DNA from: Fictibacillus nanhaiensis
Lineage (GTDB): Bacteria > Bacillota > Bacilli > Bacillales > Fictibacillaceae
Direction of reading: 5' to 3'
Length of the DNA stretch: 64,000 nucleotides
Assembly: GCF_023715445.1 (NCBI RefSeq)
Contig: NZ_JAMBOD010000001.1
Location: 868,001-932,000, forward strand
Numbering within the stretch: the stretch's first letter is position 1; each line of letters begins with the position of its first letter. Position numbers and translations under genes: made by a program. The notes below the pieces were generated by a model. That model worked only from the letters and a program-made list of their open reading frames with translations, made no database searches and was not told the DNA's origin. Below are positions 30,182 to 40,197 of this stretch, in pieces.

Positions 30182-30952
30182 TTATATTACCTTTGCTTCG
30201 TTTCTTAACAGAGATACAAGTTCTTTTACTTGATCCGCTGTATCACCAGATAAGATTTTTCCAGCTTCCTTTTTAGGAGGAAGATAAATTTCTACCGTTT
30301 TTGTTTTTGCTTCTACATCATCTTCATCGATATCAAGGTCATCCAGCTCCAAAGTCTCCAGCGGTTTCTTCTTTGCTTTCATAATCCCTGGGAGAGACGG
30401 ATAGCGAGGCTCATTTAATCCTTGCTGAGCAGTCACTAATAGAGGAAGTGAAGTTTCAATCTTTTCAAGATCTCCTTCTACATCTCGTTCAATATTTACC
30501 GTTGTACCGTTAATTTCAATTTTCGTAATCGTTGTAACATGCGGTATATCAAGAAGCTCTGCTAAACGAGGACCTACTTGGCCTGTTCCATTATCGATTG
30601 CCACATTTCCGCCTAAAATAATGTCAAATTCTTTATCTTTAAAATAAGCAGCTAAAACAGATGATGTTGTGAATGGATCCTGGCTGTCCAAATCTTCATT
30701 TGAAATGAGGACTGCTTGATCAGCGCCCATTGCTAGTGCTGTACGAAGTTCTTTTTCAGAATCTTCATCGCCTACTGTTACAACTGTAACTGTACCGCCA
30801 TGCGCATCCTTTAGGGTGATTGCTTCTTCAATCGCATACTCATCATAAGGATTGATGATAAATTCTGCACTGTCTTCAGAGATTTTGTTGTTAGAAACTG
30901 AAATTTTTTCTTCTGTATCGAAGGTACGTTTTAAAATAACATAAATGTTCAT
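30182..30952 (-). CDS. etfB: Electron transfer flavoprotein beta subunit
   Basis: 256 residues, AMP-binding partner of EtfA. Family segments include INPYDEYAIEEAITLKD near 32, ALAMGADQAVLI near 73, and DNGTGQVGPRLAELL near 118. The conserved beta-loop LVTAQQGLNEPRYPSLPGIM lies near 175. It is 17 bases after fadB. No anomalies seen. Confidence 0.97.
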   Translation of the reverse strand: MNIYVILKRTFDTEEKISVSNNKISEDSAEFIINPYDEYAIEEAITLKDAHGGTVTVVTVGDEDSEKELRTALAMGADQAVLISNEDLDSQDPFTTSSVLAAYFKDKEFDIILGGNVAIDNGTGQVGPRLAELLDIPHVTTITKIEINGTTVNIERDVEGDLEKIETSLPLLVTAQQGLNEPRYPSLPGIMKAKKKPLETLELDDLDIDEDDVEAKTKTVEIYLPPKKEAGKILSGDTADQVKELVSLLRNEAKVI

Positions 30953-30969
30953 TATTACCCCTCCTAAAA

Positions 30970-31743
30970 TTATCGGTCCTGAAATACAGGCTTTCTTTTT
31001 TCAATAAATGCTTGGATGCCCTCTTGACCGTCATGGCTCTTAAAAGCTTTTCCAAACAGTTCCTGTTCTCTTTCTGCTCCCTTTTCATAGAAACCATGTT
31101 TTGCATAATTCAATAACTCTAAGGTGTATTTAATGGAAACAGCACTTTTATCTGAGAAACTTTCTGCCATTTTGTAAGCCTTTTCAAAAAGTTCTTCAAC
31201 AAGAAATGAGTCATTGGCTAAACCAAATGATACTGCTTCTTTTCCTGTAATCGGCTGACTGGATAAGAGCATCTCACATGCTTTAGGGACCCCGACCAGC
31301 TGAGGAAGTCTTTGGGTACCTGCAAAACCGGGAATGAGTCCTAAAGTGAGCTCAGGAAGACCTAGCTTTGCATCTTCTGCTACAAGACGCACATGACAGC
31401 TCATCGCAAGTTCCAAGCCGCCTCCAAGTGCTGCACCATGAATCGCTGCAATAACCGGCTTCGAAAATTGCTCGATACGGTTAAAAACGTCCTGACCTTT
31501 TTTTCCCAGCTCTGCAAAACCTTTTTCATCAGGGACTTCAGTAAATTCCTTAATATCCGCTCCTGCTGAAAAGAAACGTCCTTCTCCAAGGATAACAACT
31601 GTTTTCACCGAGTTATCTTTCTCTATTTGATCCAGCGCTAAGTCAATTTCCTGTATAACACCGGTAGAAAGTGCGTTTGCAGGTGCCCGATTAAGTTTTA
31701 TAGTAGCCACTTTGCCTTGTTTTTCAATTTGTAGATAGTCCAC
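30970..31743 (-). CDS. fadB: Enoyl-CoA hydratase/isomerase family protein
   Basis: 257-residue crotonase-fold enzyme, the ysiB/fadB gene of Bacillus, hydrating 2-enoyl-CoA in beta-oxidation. The oxyanion-hole segments FSAGADIKEF near 65 and HGAALGGGLELAMSC near 105 are intact, with Glu in LPELTLGLIPGFAGTQRL. The GTG start at 31743 has AGGAGG 9 bases upstream; the longer frame to 31803 overlaps fadR and has no site. It belongs to fadR-fadB-etfB-etfA. Confidence 0.94.
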   Translation of the reverse strand: MDYLQIEKQGKVATIKLNRAPANALSTGVIQEIDLALDQIEKDNSVKTVVILGEGRFFSAGADIKEFTEVPDEKGFAELGKKGQDVFNRIEQFSKPVIAAIHGAALGGGLELAMSCHVRLVAEDAKLGLPELTLGLIPGFAGTQRLPQLVGVPKACEMLLSSQPITGKEAVSFGLANDSFLVEELFEKAYKMAESFSDKSAVSIKYTLELLNYAKHGFYEKGAEREQELFGKAFKSHDGQEGIQAFIEKRKPVFQDR

Positions 31744-31768
31744 TTTATCAATCCTCCTCCAAAATGAA

Positions 31769-32368
31769 TTAATTCTTATGCACAGATCGGGCCGCCAAAC
31801 CATTAACTAGCATTTGATGAACTGGACCGGCTAGTGCCGGCAAATCATATCGATGATCATTCATCACCCAGTTTGTAGCCGTTTCATCAATCGTTCCGAA
31901 GATCATCTGTCTGGCCAGCCTGTAATCCAAATCTTTTACAAACACACCTTCATTCATGCCGTCAGTCAGTATGGTGTCTATTAAATTCAGATACCCTTTT
32001 AATACCTCACCTATTTTGGCCCGAAGCTGCCTGTTTGTCTGGCGCAGTTCTAATTGAGTTACGATTGATAATTCGTAATCTGCAGTTAATTGCTTGAAAT
32101 GCATCTCGACGAGTGTCCGAAGTTTTTCGATCGCCGTATCGTTATTCTTTAGCTCGTTTTCTGTTTTTTCGATAAAGGTCCCCATCTTTTCATTAAAAAC
32201 AGAAACAAGCAGATCTTCTTTATTCTTGAAGTAAAGATATATGGTGCCATCAGCGACACCTGCTTCTTTCGCAATCTTCGAAACTTGGGATTGATGGTAA
32301 CCGTGTTCTGCAATAACGTTAACGGCAGCATCAATAATTTTTTCGTATTTTGGACCTTTACGCTTCAT
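31769..32368 (-). CDS. fadR: Fatty acid degradation repressor FadR (TetR family)
   Basis: 199-residue TetR repressor, the ysiA/fadR gene of Bacillus, released from DNA by long-chain acyl-CoA. The helix-turn-helix is in the first 50 residues (VIAEHGYHQSQVSKIAKEAG, VADGTIYLYFKNKEDL). A perfect-looking operator at 32409-32426 overlaps its own promoter, so it should be autoregulated together with fadB-etfBA. Confidence 0.95.
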   Translation of the reverse strand: MKRKGPKYEKIIDAAVNVIAEHGYHQSQVSKIAKEAGVADGTIYLYFKNKEDLLVSVFNEKMGTFIEKTENELKNNDTAIEKLRTLVEMHFKQLTADYELSIVTQLELRQTNRQLRAKIGEVLKGYLNLIDTILTDGMNEGVFVKDLDYRLARQMIFGTIDETATNWVMNDHRYDLPALAGPVHQMLVNGLAARSVHKN

Positions 32369-32408
32369 AACTATCGCCTCATTTGTTTATAACACAATCA
32401 ATAAAAAA

Positions 32409-32426
32409 TGAATGATTGTTCATTCA
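32409..32426. promoter_or_regulatory. FadR operator
   Basis: TGAATGATTGTTCATTCA, an inverted repeat of TGAATGA/TCATTCA matching the known Bacillus FadR box (TGAATGAMTANTCATTCA) in nearly every position. It covers the transcription start of fadR. Confidence 0.9.
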
Positions 32427-32428
32427 TA

Positions 32429-32458
32429 ATTGTAAAACAAATCTTTCTTTTCTGTCAA
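32429..32458 (-). promoter_or_regulatory. Sigma-A promoter of fadR-fadB-etfB-etfA
   Basis: Minus strand TTGACA (32453-32458), 18-base spacer, TACAAT (32429-32434), directly followed by the FadR operator. Confidence 0.85.
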
Positions 32459-32518
32459 TTTCATTATGTCATTTTTTTATAAACGTTGACAAGCAGGAAG
32501 ATATATTTTCTTTTTAAA

Positions 32519-32547
32519 AGATAAAAACCGCACGATGGCGGTTTTTA
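32519..32547 (-). terminator. lcfA terminator
   Basis: AAAAACCGC/GCGGTTTTT stem. It separates lcfA from fadR, so fadR depends on its own promoter. Confidence 0.88.
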
Positions 32548-32556
32548 GGTGTTTGA

Positions 32557-34242
32557 TCAGTTGTTTTGTTTTGCTTTTTCACGTTCTTCTTCCAGCAGTA
32601 CTCTGCGGAGGATCTTTCCAACCATTGTTTTTGGAAGCTCATCCCTAAATTCATACAGTCTTGGCACTTTAAACGATGCAAGATGCTCTCGACAATACTT
32701 ATTCAGTTCTTCTTCATTACATTCAGCGCCCTCTTTTAGAACAATAAATGCTTTAACCGTTTCACCCCGATATTCATCTGGCACACCGACGACTACTGCT
32801 TCTTTTACACTTTCATGCTCGTATAAAACCTCTTCTACTTCTCTTGGATAAATGTTAAAGCCACCGGCTATGATGAGATCTTTTTTACGGTCAACAATGT
32901 AAAAATAGCCTCTTTCGTCCATATATCCCATATCGCCTGTGATCAGCCAGTCATCCCGGAATACAGAAGCAGTCTCTTCCGGCTGGTTCCAATACCCTTT
33001 CATGACTTGCGGGCCCTTTACAGCGAGTTCACCGATTTCACCGGGTTCTGCCCATTCGCCGGTTTCAGCAGATATAATAGCTGCTTCCGTGTTTGGCCAT
33101 GGTAAACCAATACTTCCTTTAACCTGCTCTCCGTAAATTAGATTGGCATGTGTTACAGGAGAAGCTTCTGTTAGACCATAGCCTTCAACTAATGAACCTG
33201 AAATAATAGCCTGAAACTTTTCCTGAACATCGAGCGGCAAAGCGGCGGAACCGCTTATGCATGCCTGAATTGAAGAAAGGTCATACTTCTTTAAATCCGG
33301 ATGGTTAAGCAGCGCAATATACATAGTAGGAGCGCCCGGAAAAAGGGTAGGACGTTCTTTATGAATCGTTTTGAGTACTTGAGCCGGGTCGAATTTCGGA
33401 AGGATGATCATCTGTGCTTTTGTCATGATCCCTAAATTCATCACACAAGTCATGCCATACACATGGAAAAAAGGAAGTGCTCCCAATATTTTTTCTTTTC
33501 CATCTCGATTCTTGTACATCCAGGCATTACATTGCAAAGCATTAACTACCAGGTTCTTATGTGTGAGCATAACCCCTTTTGCTGGTCCCGTTGTGCCGCC
33601 CGTATATTGCAATAAAGCCAAATCCTCATCTGGAGTGATATTTACTTGCGGTTTAACGGGTTTTGAACGTTTTAGCAGATCTGTAAAAGAATGAACTTCA
33701 TGATTATACGAAATGTTGACTACCACCGTAGGATTTTGCCTTTTTTGTACAAACGGGTAAAAAAGATTTTTTGGAAAAGGCAAGTAATCCTTGATAGACG
33801 TCATTATTACGTGCTCGATACTCGTATCATTCCGTACAGCAGAAATTCTTCCAAACAGCAAATCCAAACCGACTATTACCTTTGCTCCACTGTCCGAAAG
33901 CTGGTGGCGCAGCTCTCTTTCGGTGTAAAGAGGGTTCGTCTGAACCACAATCCCGCCTAAAAGCAAAGTTCCGTAATAAGCGATAACTGCCTGCGGACAG
34001 TTTGGCAGCATGATAGCTACACGGTCACCTTTTTTCACTCCCAATGTTGAAAGTGAATGAGCAAATCGCAGGCTGCTTTCATACAGTTCACCGAACGATA
34101 AAGTCTTGCCTAAAAAATGTACAGCAGTATTGTCTTTTTTCTGTTCTGCTGCTTCTTCTAAATACGCGAATAAAGGTTTGCTGTCGTAATCAAGATGTCC
34201 CGGAATTTCACTTGGGTAACTGTTAAGCCACCTTCTTTCCAC
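32557..34242 (-). CDS. lcfA: Long-chain fatty acid--CoA ligase
   Basis: Activates fatty acids to acyl-CoA with ATP. About 561 residues, ANL superfamily. Motifs include the P-loop YTGGTTGPAKGVMLTHKN near 218, VEGYGLTEASPV near 360, WLITGDMGYMDERGYFYIVDRKKD near 440 and the C-terminal catalytic Lys in PKTMVGKILRR. The GTG at 34242 has AGGAGG 8 bases upstream. The ATG two codons earlier (34248) is only 2 bases from the same site but cannot be excluded. Confidence 0.95.
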   Translation of the reverse strand: MERRWLNSYPSEIPGHLDYDSKPLFAYLEEAAEQKKDNTAVHFLGKTLSFGELYESSLRFAHSLSTLGVKKGDRVAIMLPNCPQAVIAYYGTLLLGGIVVQTNPLYTERELRHQLSDSGAKVIVGLDLLFGRISAVRNDTSIEHVIMTSIKDYLPFPKNLFYPFVQKRQNPTVVVNISYNHEVHSFTDLLKRSKPVKPQVNITPDEDLALLQYTGGTTGPAKGVMLTHKNLVVNALQCNAWMYKNRDGKEKILGALPFFHVYGMTCVMNLGIMTKAQMIILPKFDPAQVLKTIHKERPTLFPGAPTMYIALLNHPDLKKYDLSSIQACISGSAALPLDVQEKFQAIISGSLVEGYGLTEASPVTHANLIYGEQVKGSIGLPWPNTEAAIISAETGEWAEPGEIGELAVKGPQVMKGYWNQPEETASVFRDDWLITGDMGYMDERGYFYIVDRKKDLIIAGGFNIYPREVEEVLYEHESVKEAVVVGVPDEYRGETVKAFIVLKEGAECNEEELNKYCREHLASFKVPRLYEFRDELPKTMVGKILRRVLLEEEREKAKQNN

Positions 34243-34366
34243 TTGCATCTCCTCCTTTAATTCACGCCTTCCTTCAAAATTTCTATATCTTTATTCTTAT
34301 TATATTGAAAACGCATACAATTTTATATACTTTTTTAAAAATTAAAAATAATCGGTAAAATTACAT

Positions 34367-34405
34367 CCAAAAAAAACCAGATCTCGTAGGCAGAGATCTG
34401 GTTTT
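34367..34405 (-). terminator. Terminator after yshE and the small peptide gene
   Basis: Perfect AAAACCAGATCTC/GAGATCTGGTTTT stem (13 bp, 7-base loop) then a T run on the minus strand. Confidence 0.95.
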
Positions 34406-34407
34406 CA

Positions 34408-34491
34408 TCATGCGAAAAATAATAAATAAATAAAGCCTGCAGTGATAAATACACCACTAAGTACAAAAAGCACTTTAAATAAAGTTTCCAT
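34408..34491 (-). CDS. 27-residue hydrophobic peptide (candidate small membrane protein)
   Basis: Encodes a 27-residue peptide beginning METLFKVLFVLSG and ending FIYLLFFA: one continuous transmembrane-like segment with Lys6 near the N-terminus. The start ATG at 34491 has GAAGGGA 7 bases upstream. It begins 15 bases after yshE and ends just before a strong terminator, so it is placed like the last gene of a two-gene operon. No function recognised. It could be chance, but start, site and terminator fit together. Confidence 0.6.
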   Translation of the reverse strand: METLFKVLFVLSGVFITAGFIYLLFFA

Positions 34492-34506
34492 ATTTTATCC
34501 CTTCAA

Positions 34507-34911
34507 CTATTCAATTCCTTCACCAATAACAAATGACAACCCGATCGATATGACCATCGAAATAAAACCAACTGCCCTGTTGTCATTTTCTATTTCTTTG
34601 TCAATCTGAAATTTTGGTGTTAAAAATTCATAAATAAAGTAACCGATAAGAAGCAGGATAAAGCCATATATTCCCCACATGACCATCAAGATCAAAGAAT
34701 CATTCTGTGAAATTGAGTAACGGAATATATTTGCGATCCCAAAGATTTTTCCGCCTGTTGCCATTGCTACTGACAGATTTCCATTCTTAATTTCAACCCA
34801 GTTCTTATATCGTGTTACGAGCTCAAATACAGCCAAAAACAAAACAAGGCAAAGAACAACAACGCTGTAGTTTGCTGCTGTTTTAACAAATGCGTTACTC
34901 ATAAAATCCAT
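34507..34911 (-). CDS. yshE: YshE-like DUF350 membrane protein
   Basis: 134-residue protein with about four membrane helices (ANYSVVVLCLVLFLAVFELV, the ATGGKIFGIANIF region, ILMVMWGIYGFILLLIGYFI, and a C-terminal segment ending VIGEGIE). DUF350 proteins have no settled function. I chose ATG at 34911 because AAAGGGG lies 8 bases upstream. It is downstream of mutS2 as in B. subtilis, and followed by the 27-residue peptide gene. Confidence 0.85.
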   Translation of the reverse strand: MDFMSNAFVKTAANYSVVVLCLVLFLAVFELVTRYKNWVEIKNGNLSVAMATGGKIFGIANIFRYSISQNDSLILMVMWGIYGFILLLIGYFIYEFLTPKFQIDKEIENDNRAVGFISMVISIGLSFVIGEGIE

Positions 34912-35072
34912 CCGCACAACCCCTTTACGTGGCTTTGTTGGTTTTTACTAATTTGCTCCGGCTCATCTCCGTATAAGACCTTCAATATAGCAGAAAGACA
35001 GTGAAACCACTGATAAACACGAGTGAGCCACATAGAAATTTTGAAAACCGAACTTTCAGCACCAACCCCTGA

Positions 35073-37430
35073 TTATTTTAACACAGCCACTGTGACTCCG
35101 CCTCCACCTTCGCCTGCAGCACCCATTCTTGTAGACTTTACATTACGATGTGATTTTAACAGTTCCTGCACGCCTTTACGAAGAGCACCTGTGCCTTTGC
35201 CGTGAATAATATATACCTGGTTAAAGCCAGCCATTAATGCATCATCTAAATAACGGTCAACTTCCAGCATTGCATCTTCGTATCTCTTGCCTCGAAGGTC
35301 GAGTTCCGGACGTGTTGAATCTGAAGTACCAGTCACTTTAACAAAGGCACGAGGTTCGGGTTTTGGCTTTGATTCTTTTACCCATTCCAGATCCCGCTCT
35401 GAAACATTCATCTTTAATATCCCAATCTGAACTTGGTATTCATTGCTGCTGACTTTTTCAACGATGTGTCCCTTTTGTCCGACGCTTAATACCCTTACTT
35501 CGTCACCTGGAACATATTCTTTCTTAGTGGAAGTGGTTTTTGGGTTCTTATTCTTTGCCTTAGATTTCGGTACTGCTTCTTCTAATCTCTTTTTAGCTTC
35601 AATCAGTTTATGTTCTTTGATTTGTCCGCCTGCTTTTTGAAGCTCACGGATTTCCCAGATGATTTCTTCAGCCGTTTCCCTTGCTTTTTCAACAGCTTTT
35701 TCAGCTTCTTCTTTTGCCTTTTGATACAATCGTTCTTTCTCATTCTGATAAAGTTCAAGCTCACGTTCAAGATCAGCCTTTATCGCTTCTGCTTCTTTTC
35801 TCTTAGCCTCAGCTTCATGCATTTCTTTCTCTGCTTGTTTACGATTGTCTTCCAGAGACCTGATCATATTGTCAATCTTATTTTCATCTTCACTTATTTG
35901 AGAACGTGCTGCATCGATAATATCTTGACGCAATCCAAGCCGTTTTGATATTTCAAATGCATTGCTTCGTCCCGGAACCCCTACTAACAGCCTGTAAGTA
36001 GGACGTAAAGTCTGCACATCGAATTCAACTGAAGCATTCATAACGCCCTCACGGTTGTATGCATATGCTTTAAGTTCACTATAATGGGTAGTTGCCACTA
36101 CACGTGCACCTCTTGCAAATACAAAATCAAGTATGGAAATCGCAAGCGCTGCACCTTCTTGGGGATCTGTTCCAGCTCCAAGTTCATCAAAAAGTACGAG
36201 TGACTCATAATCGAGCTTGTTGAGAATCTCAACAATATTCACCATATGGGAAGAAAAGGTACTCAGCGATTGCTCAATGGACTGCTCATCTCCAATGTCA
36301 GCAAAAATACTTTTAAACACTGCCATTTCAGACTCTTCCTGAGCTGGAATCTGCAAACCACATTGCGCCATTAGTGTGAGAAGTCCAATTGTCTTTAAAG
36401 TAACCGTCTTCCCCCCTGTATTTGGACCCGTGATAACAAGGGATTGATACTCCCCGCCAAGCTTGACGCTCGTTGGGACGACCGTCGTTTGATCAAGAAG
36501 CGGGTGCCGCCCATTATTCAATGCAATGTATCCTTTGTCATTCATAATAGGCCTTGTGCATTTAAGTTCTGCTGCAAATCTTGCTTTAGCTAAAATAAAG
36601 TCAACCTCTGCCAAAACATTCACGTTTAACAGAATATCATCAGCCACTTCTGCAACTTGTGCAGTCAGCTCCCTTAAGATCTTTTCAATTTCCCGGGCTT
36701 CTTTCGCTTTTGTCTCTTTTACCTGATTGTTAACGGTTACGACGGATTGAGGTTCAATAAATAAAGTGGCTCCGCTGGCAGATTGATCATGAACCATGCC
36801 GCCAAAGTTTCCTCTGTACTCTTGTTTAACAGGAATAACAAATCTATCATTTCGAATCGTAATGATGGAGTCAGAAAGCATCTTTTGATAGTTTGAAGAC
36901 CTTACGATTGATTCAAGCTTTTCTCTTACTCTTGCTTCAAATGTACGAAGCTGCTGGCGTATGGCTCTAAGCTCGCCGCTTGCACTATCCATCATATTTC
37001 CATGATCATCAATACAGTTTTTAATAGATTGTTCCACATCATGCAATGGAATGATCTGTTCTGCTGCATTCTTCAGGATGCGAAGTTCGATGCCATCTTC
37101 AGTCAATCCTTCAATAAAACGTTTAAATCTTCTGCCCCCATACAGTGTAGAAGCAATATCCATCAGATCTTCTTCGTTAAGAAGACTTCCTATTTTAGAT
37201 CTTTTCACGTTCGAACGAATGTCAAAAATACCGCCAAAAGGAACCTGTCCTTTTAACCGGAGAACCTTAACTCCTTCATCAGTTGCCTCTTGAGCTTCGT
37301 TCACTTCTTGTAGATCAGTTAAAGGAACAAGGGCTTCAATCTTATTTATTCCAAGTGAACAGCTTGCATGTTTTTTTAGTCTCTCAATCACTTTTTTTAA
37401 TTCTAAAACTCGCAACATTTTTTCTTGCAT
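35073..37430 (-). CDS. mutS2: Endonuclease MutS2 / ribosome-splitting ATPase
   Basis: 785-residue MutS family ATPase without the mismatch-recognition domain. Walker [14 protein letters not shown] lies near 335 and Walker [14 protein letters not shown] near 410. A long coiled coil rich in Glu/Lys/Ala (about 515-625), a KOW-like segment ([18 protein letters not shown]) and a C-terminal Smr nuclease domain ([26 protein letters not shown]) follow. The family is implicated in suppressing recombination and rescuing collided ribosomes. The start ATG has AGGAGG 9 bases upstream. It follows polX by 32 bases. Confidence 0.97.
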   Translation of the reverse strand: MQEKMLRVLELKKVIERLKKHASCSLGINKIEALVPLTDLQEVNEAQEATDEGVKVLRLKGQVPFGGIFDIRSNVKRSKIGSLLNEEDLMDIASTLYGGRRFKRFIEGLTEDGIELRILKNAAEQIIPLHDVEQSIKNCIDDHGNMMDSASGELRAIRQQLRTFEARVREKLESIVRSSNYQKMLSDSIITIRNDRFVIPVKQEYRGNFGGMVHDQSASGATLFIEPQSVVTVNNQVKETKAKEAREIEKILRELTAQVAEVADDILLNVNVLAEVDFILAKARFAAELKCTRPIMNDKGYIALNNGRHPLLDQTTVVPTSVKLGGEYQSLVITGPNTGGKTVTLKTIGLLTLMAQCGLQIPAQEESEMAVFKSIFADIGDEQSIEQSLSTFSSHMVNIVEILNKLDYESLVLFDELGAGTDPQEGAALAISILDFVFARGARVVATTHYSELKAYAYNREGVMNASVEFDVQTLRPTYRLLVGVPGRSNAFEISKRLGLRQDIIDAARSQISEDENKIDNMIRSLEDNRKQAEKEMHEAEAKRKEAEAIKADLERELELYQNEKERLYQKAKEEAEKAVEKARETAEEIIWEIRELQKAGGQIKEHKLIEAKKRLEEAVPKSKAKNKNPKTTSTKKEYVPGDEVRVLSVGQKGHIVEKVSSNEYQVQIGILKMNVSERDLEWVKESKPKPEPRAFVKVTGTSDSTRPELDLRGKRYEDAMLEVDRYLDDALMAGFNQVYIIHGKGTGALRKGVQELLKSHRNVKSTRMGAAGEGGGGVTVAVLK

Positions 37431-37462
37431 GTTCTTTTTCCTCCTGCTCCGAGGATATTGAG

Positions 37463-39178
37463 CTATTTTTTACGGTTTAAATAGGCTTGAAATTCTTCTG
37501 CATTCATTGTATTGATAACAGAACTCTTTTTAATAAAACCTTTTCGTGCTACCGCTGCCCCAATCTCCATATGTTTCATCGTTTCTTTATAATGTGCATC
37601 TGTATTTATAGCGATCTTTACACCAAGTTCCTGCGCTTTTCTTAACCAGTCCGGAGATAGATCCAAACGGTTCGGGTTCGCATTTAGCTCTATTGCAGTA
37701 TCTGTTTCATACGCCAGCTGCAGCAGCATTTCCACATCAACGTCATAACCCTTTCGCCGCCCGATCAGACGGCCTGTAGGATGAGCGATTAAATCTACTC
37801 TTTTATGCTGTAAGGCTGTTTTTAGACGATTCATGATCTTGCTCTTATCTTGGGAAAAAGCGGAGTGGATACTGGCAATGACAAAATCCAATTCATCCAG
37901 AAGATCATCATCATAATCAAGTGTACCATCTGGGAGTATATCCATCTCTATTCCAGCAAATATTTTAAAATTTTTATACTTTTTATTCAGCTTATCAATC
38001 TCTTTGCGCTGCATGCGGATTCGCTCTGGCGTAAGTCCATTTGCAACCCGGAGATATTGTGAATGATCCGTAATAGCCATGTATTTGTATCCGCGGCTTC
38101 TCGCCTCTTCAGCCATCTCTTCAATTGAGAATGCTCCGTCACTCCATGTGGAATGCAGATGCAGGTCACCTTTAATATCAGACAACTGAATAAAATTATA
38201 TTCTTCCTTTAGAAGCTCGATTTCTTCACCCGTTTCCCTTGCTTCTGGTGGAATCCAATTCAATCCGAAATATTCGTAAAATTCTTCTTCCGTATTAAAG
38301 GTTTTCATTTCACCTGTTTCTGTATTCTCTACGCCATATTCACTGATTTTTTCTCCTCTGCTTTTTGCAAGCTGCCGCATTTTTACGTTATGTTCCATGG
38401 AACCTGTAAAATGATGAAGCGTGGTTGCAAATTGCTCGGGCTCAACAATTCTAAAATCTACAGAAACAGCTATTTTCTCTCCTATAACGAGAGAAACCTT
38501 TGTGTCACCGCTGGCGATGACATCGGTAACTTCCGGCAAGTTTAATAGCTGCTCTTTCACTTTGTGGGGATTATTTGATGAAATAATAAAATCAAGATCC
38601 TTAATCGTCTCCCGATAGCGCCTTAAACTTCCGGCTCTCGAATATTTATCAATGTGTTTCATCTTTTCAAGCTGTCCTTCAATCCTTTCAGCAATCGGAA
38701 GCATATATGCAATCGGAAGTCTATCCGGACGTTTGCCAATATCGGCTAGAGAAGTTAATATCTTCTCTTCTGTTTTTGCTCCAAATCCGGCAAGCTCTCT
38801 GACTTTCCCTGAAGTACAAGCTTCTTTTAATGATGCTATATTCGTTATGCCGAGTTCTGAATATAGTTTCGCAATCTTTTTACCGCCTAAGTTCGGGACT
38901 TGCAATAATGTAATAAGTTCTGATGGCACTTTTTCCTGAAGCTCTATTAAAAGTTCAGATTCACCTTTATCCATCATTTCGATAATAACCGCTGCTGTTC
39001 CTTTACCAATACCTTTTATTTTGGAAACATCTTTTATTTGATCCATCGTACGCTCATCACTTTCAAGAGCATTTGCTGCTTTTCGATAAGCCGAAACTTT
39101 AAATGAATTTTCTCCTAAAATTTCGAGATAAAGAGCAATTTGCTCCAGCGTACGTACAATCTCTTTTTTATTTGCCAT
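37463..39178 (-). CDS. polX: DNA polymerase X with PHP domain
   Basis: 571-residue repair polymerase. N-terminal helix-hairpin-helix and thumb/finger region ([12 protein letters not shown] near 55, [10 protein letters not shown] near 133), palm nucleotidyl-transfer residues in [18 protein letters not shown] near 185-202, and a C-terminal PHP exonuclease domain with HLHSTWSDG near 343, ITDHSQ near 372, and NTDAHY near 538. It probably forms an operon with mutS2 downstream. Confidence 0.96.
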   Translation of the reverse strand: MANKKEIVRTLEQIALYLEILGENSFKVSAYRKAANALESDERTMDQIKDVSKIKGIGKGTAAVIIEMMDKGESELLIELQEKVPSELITLLQVPNLGGKKIAKLYSELGITNIASLKEACTSGKVRELAGFGAKTEEKILTSLADIGKRPDRLPIAYMLPIAERIEGQLEKMKHIDKYSRAGSLRRYRETIKDLDFIISSNNPHKVKEQLLNLPEVTDVIASGDTKVSLVIGEKIAVSVDFRIVEPEQFATTLHHFTGSMEHNVKMRQLAKSRGEKISEYGVENTETGEMKTFNTEEEFYEYFGLNWIPPEARETGEEIELLKEEYNFIQLSDIKGDLHLHSTWSDGAFSIEEMAEEARSRGYKYMAITDHSQYLRVANGLTPERIRMQRKEIDKLNKKYKNFKIFAGIEMDILPDGTLDYDDDLLDELDFVIASIHSAFSQDKSKIMNRLKTALQHKRVDLIAHPTGRLIGRRKGYDVDVEMLLQLAYETDTAIELNANPNRLDLSPDWLRKAQELGVKIAINTDAHYKETMKHMEIGAAVARKGFIKKSSVINTMNAEEFQAYLNRKK

Positions 39179-39208
39179 AACGTACTTCCTTTCTATTAAT
39201 CTCGATGT

Positions 39209-39240
39209 GAAAAAAACTTCTCCAGAAAGGGAGAAGTTTT
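39209..39240 (-). terminator. cvpA terminator
   Basis: AAAACTTCTCC/GGAGAAGTTTT stem with a 6-base loop and six or more T on the minus strand; it abuts the cvpA stop codon. Confidence 0.9.
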
Positions 39241-39775
39241 ACGCCATATGTTTCATCCACATATCTTTAACAGATTCTGAAAATACGGGGGTGTTTTTAA
39301 CCATTCCCTGTGCGATCCAAGAATTATCATAATACGCCTGGAAGGATTCAATCGGGACTAATGTAGCAATATAGAGCAGGATAAAAACAATCAGATAAAC
39401 TTCTACAAAACCTAAAAGTCCTCCAAGCCATCTGTTCGCAGTGTGCAAAATCGGCAAATGTGCCAGAAAATCAAGCATAGAACCTAAGATCTGCAGAATA
39501 ATTTTAGTTGCAAAGAATAAGATTGCAAAAGCGATCGCATTATAATAGGCCTGTTCGAGTGAAATACTGTTCAGCAGAAACGATACTGAACTATCATTTG
39601 ATGAAGGATACGGAACCCATAACTCCAGCTTCGGAGCTAAATCATCATAATACAGATAAGCAACGATATAAGCTGCTATAAATCCGATCAAGTGCACAAG
39701 CTGCATAATAAAACCACGTTTTAAACCGATTAAAAAGCCACCTAATAATACGATAAACAGAATTAAATCCAGCAT
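39239..39775 (-). CDS. cvpA: CvpA family membrane protein (YshB)
   Basis: 178-residue membrane protein with about four helices (MLDLILFIVLLGGFLIGL, LIGFIAAYIVAYLYY, AIAFAILFFATKIILQIL, FVEVYLIVFILLYIATL). CvpA proteins are linked to envelope integrity and colicin V export; the role in Bacillus is unclear. I chose ATG at 39775, just past the zapA TAA, with GAGGA upstream. The zapA-cvpA-polX-mutS2 order is that of B. subtilis. Confidence 0.88.
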   Translation of the reverse strand: MLDLILFIVLLGGFLIGLKRGFIMQLVHLIGFIAAYIVAYLYYDDLAPKLELWVPYPSSNDSSVSFLLNSISLEQAYYNAIAFAILFFATKIILQILGSMLDFLAHLPILHTANRWLGGLLGFVEVYLIVFILLYIATLVPIESFQAYYDNSWIAQGMVKNTPVFSESVKDMWMKHMA

Positions 39776-39776
39776 A

Positions 39777-40040
39777 TTAACTTTCCTCTTTTCCAATTCT
39801 TTGTTGCAATTTTTTCAGCTCTTCTTTAATCTTTAAATATTCACTCATTGTATTTACTGCTGTTAGTACAGCGAGTTGTTTAGTATCAAGAAAACGGTTA
39901 TGAGACTGAATTTCTCTCATTTTTAAATCTACTTTATCAGCTACTAAATGAATGTGGCTGGAAGTTTCGGTCCCTGCAATTACATAGCGCTGTCCATAGA
40001 TCTCGACCGTCGTACGGTTTTTATTTTTGTCTTCCGCCAC
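39777..40040 (-). CDS. zapA: Cell division protein ZapA
   Basis: 87-residue FtsZ-associated protein. The N-terminal TTVEIYGQRYVIAGTE strand region and the C-terminal coiled coil (DKVDLKMREI to LKKLQQRIG) are typical. ZapA promotes Z-ring bundling at midcell. It is the first gene of the zapA-cvpA pair and divergent from rnhC. Confidence 0.95.
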   Translation of the reverse strand: MAEDKNKNRTTVEIYGQRYVIAGTETSSHIHLVADKVDLKMREIQSHNRFLDTKQLAVLTAVNTMSEYLKIKEELKKLQQRIGKEES

Positions 40041-40197
40041 GAAAAAACCTCCTTCTCATAAAAAGGATCAAACAGTTTAGGATGCTTACTCTAATCTACA
40101 TCTTATCAAATATCGTACATACTTGAAAATATTTCTGTTCATTTCTAGAGATTTTTTGATATATTTGGAAATTCAATAACTTTGGGAGGCATTAATA

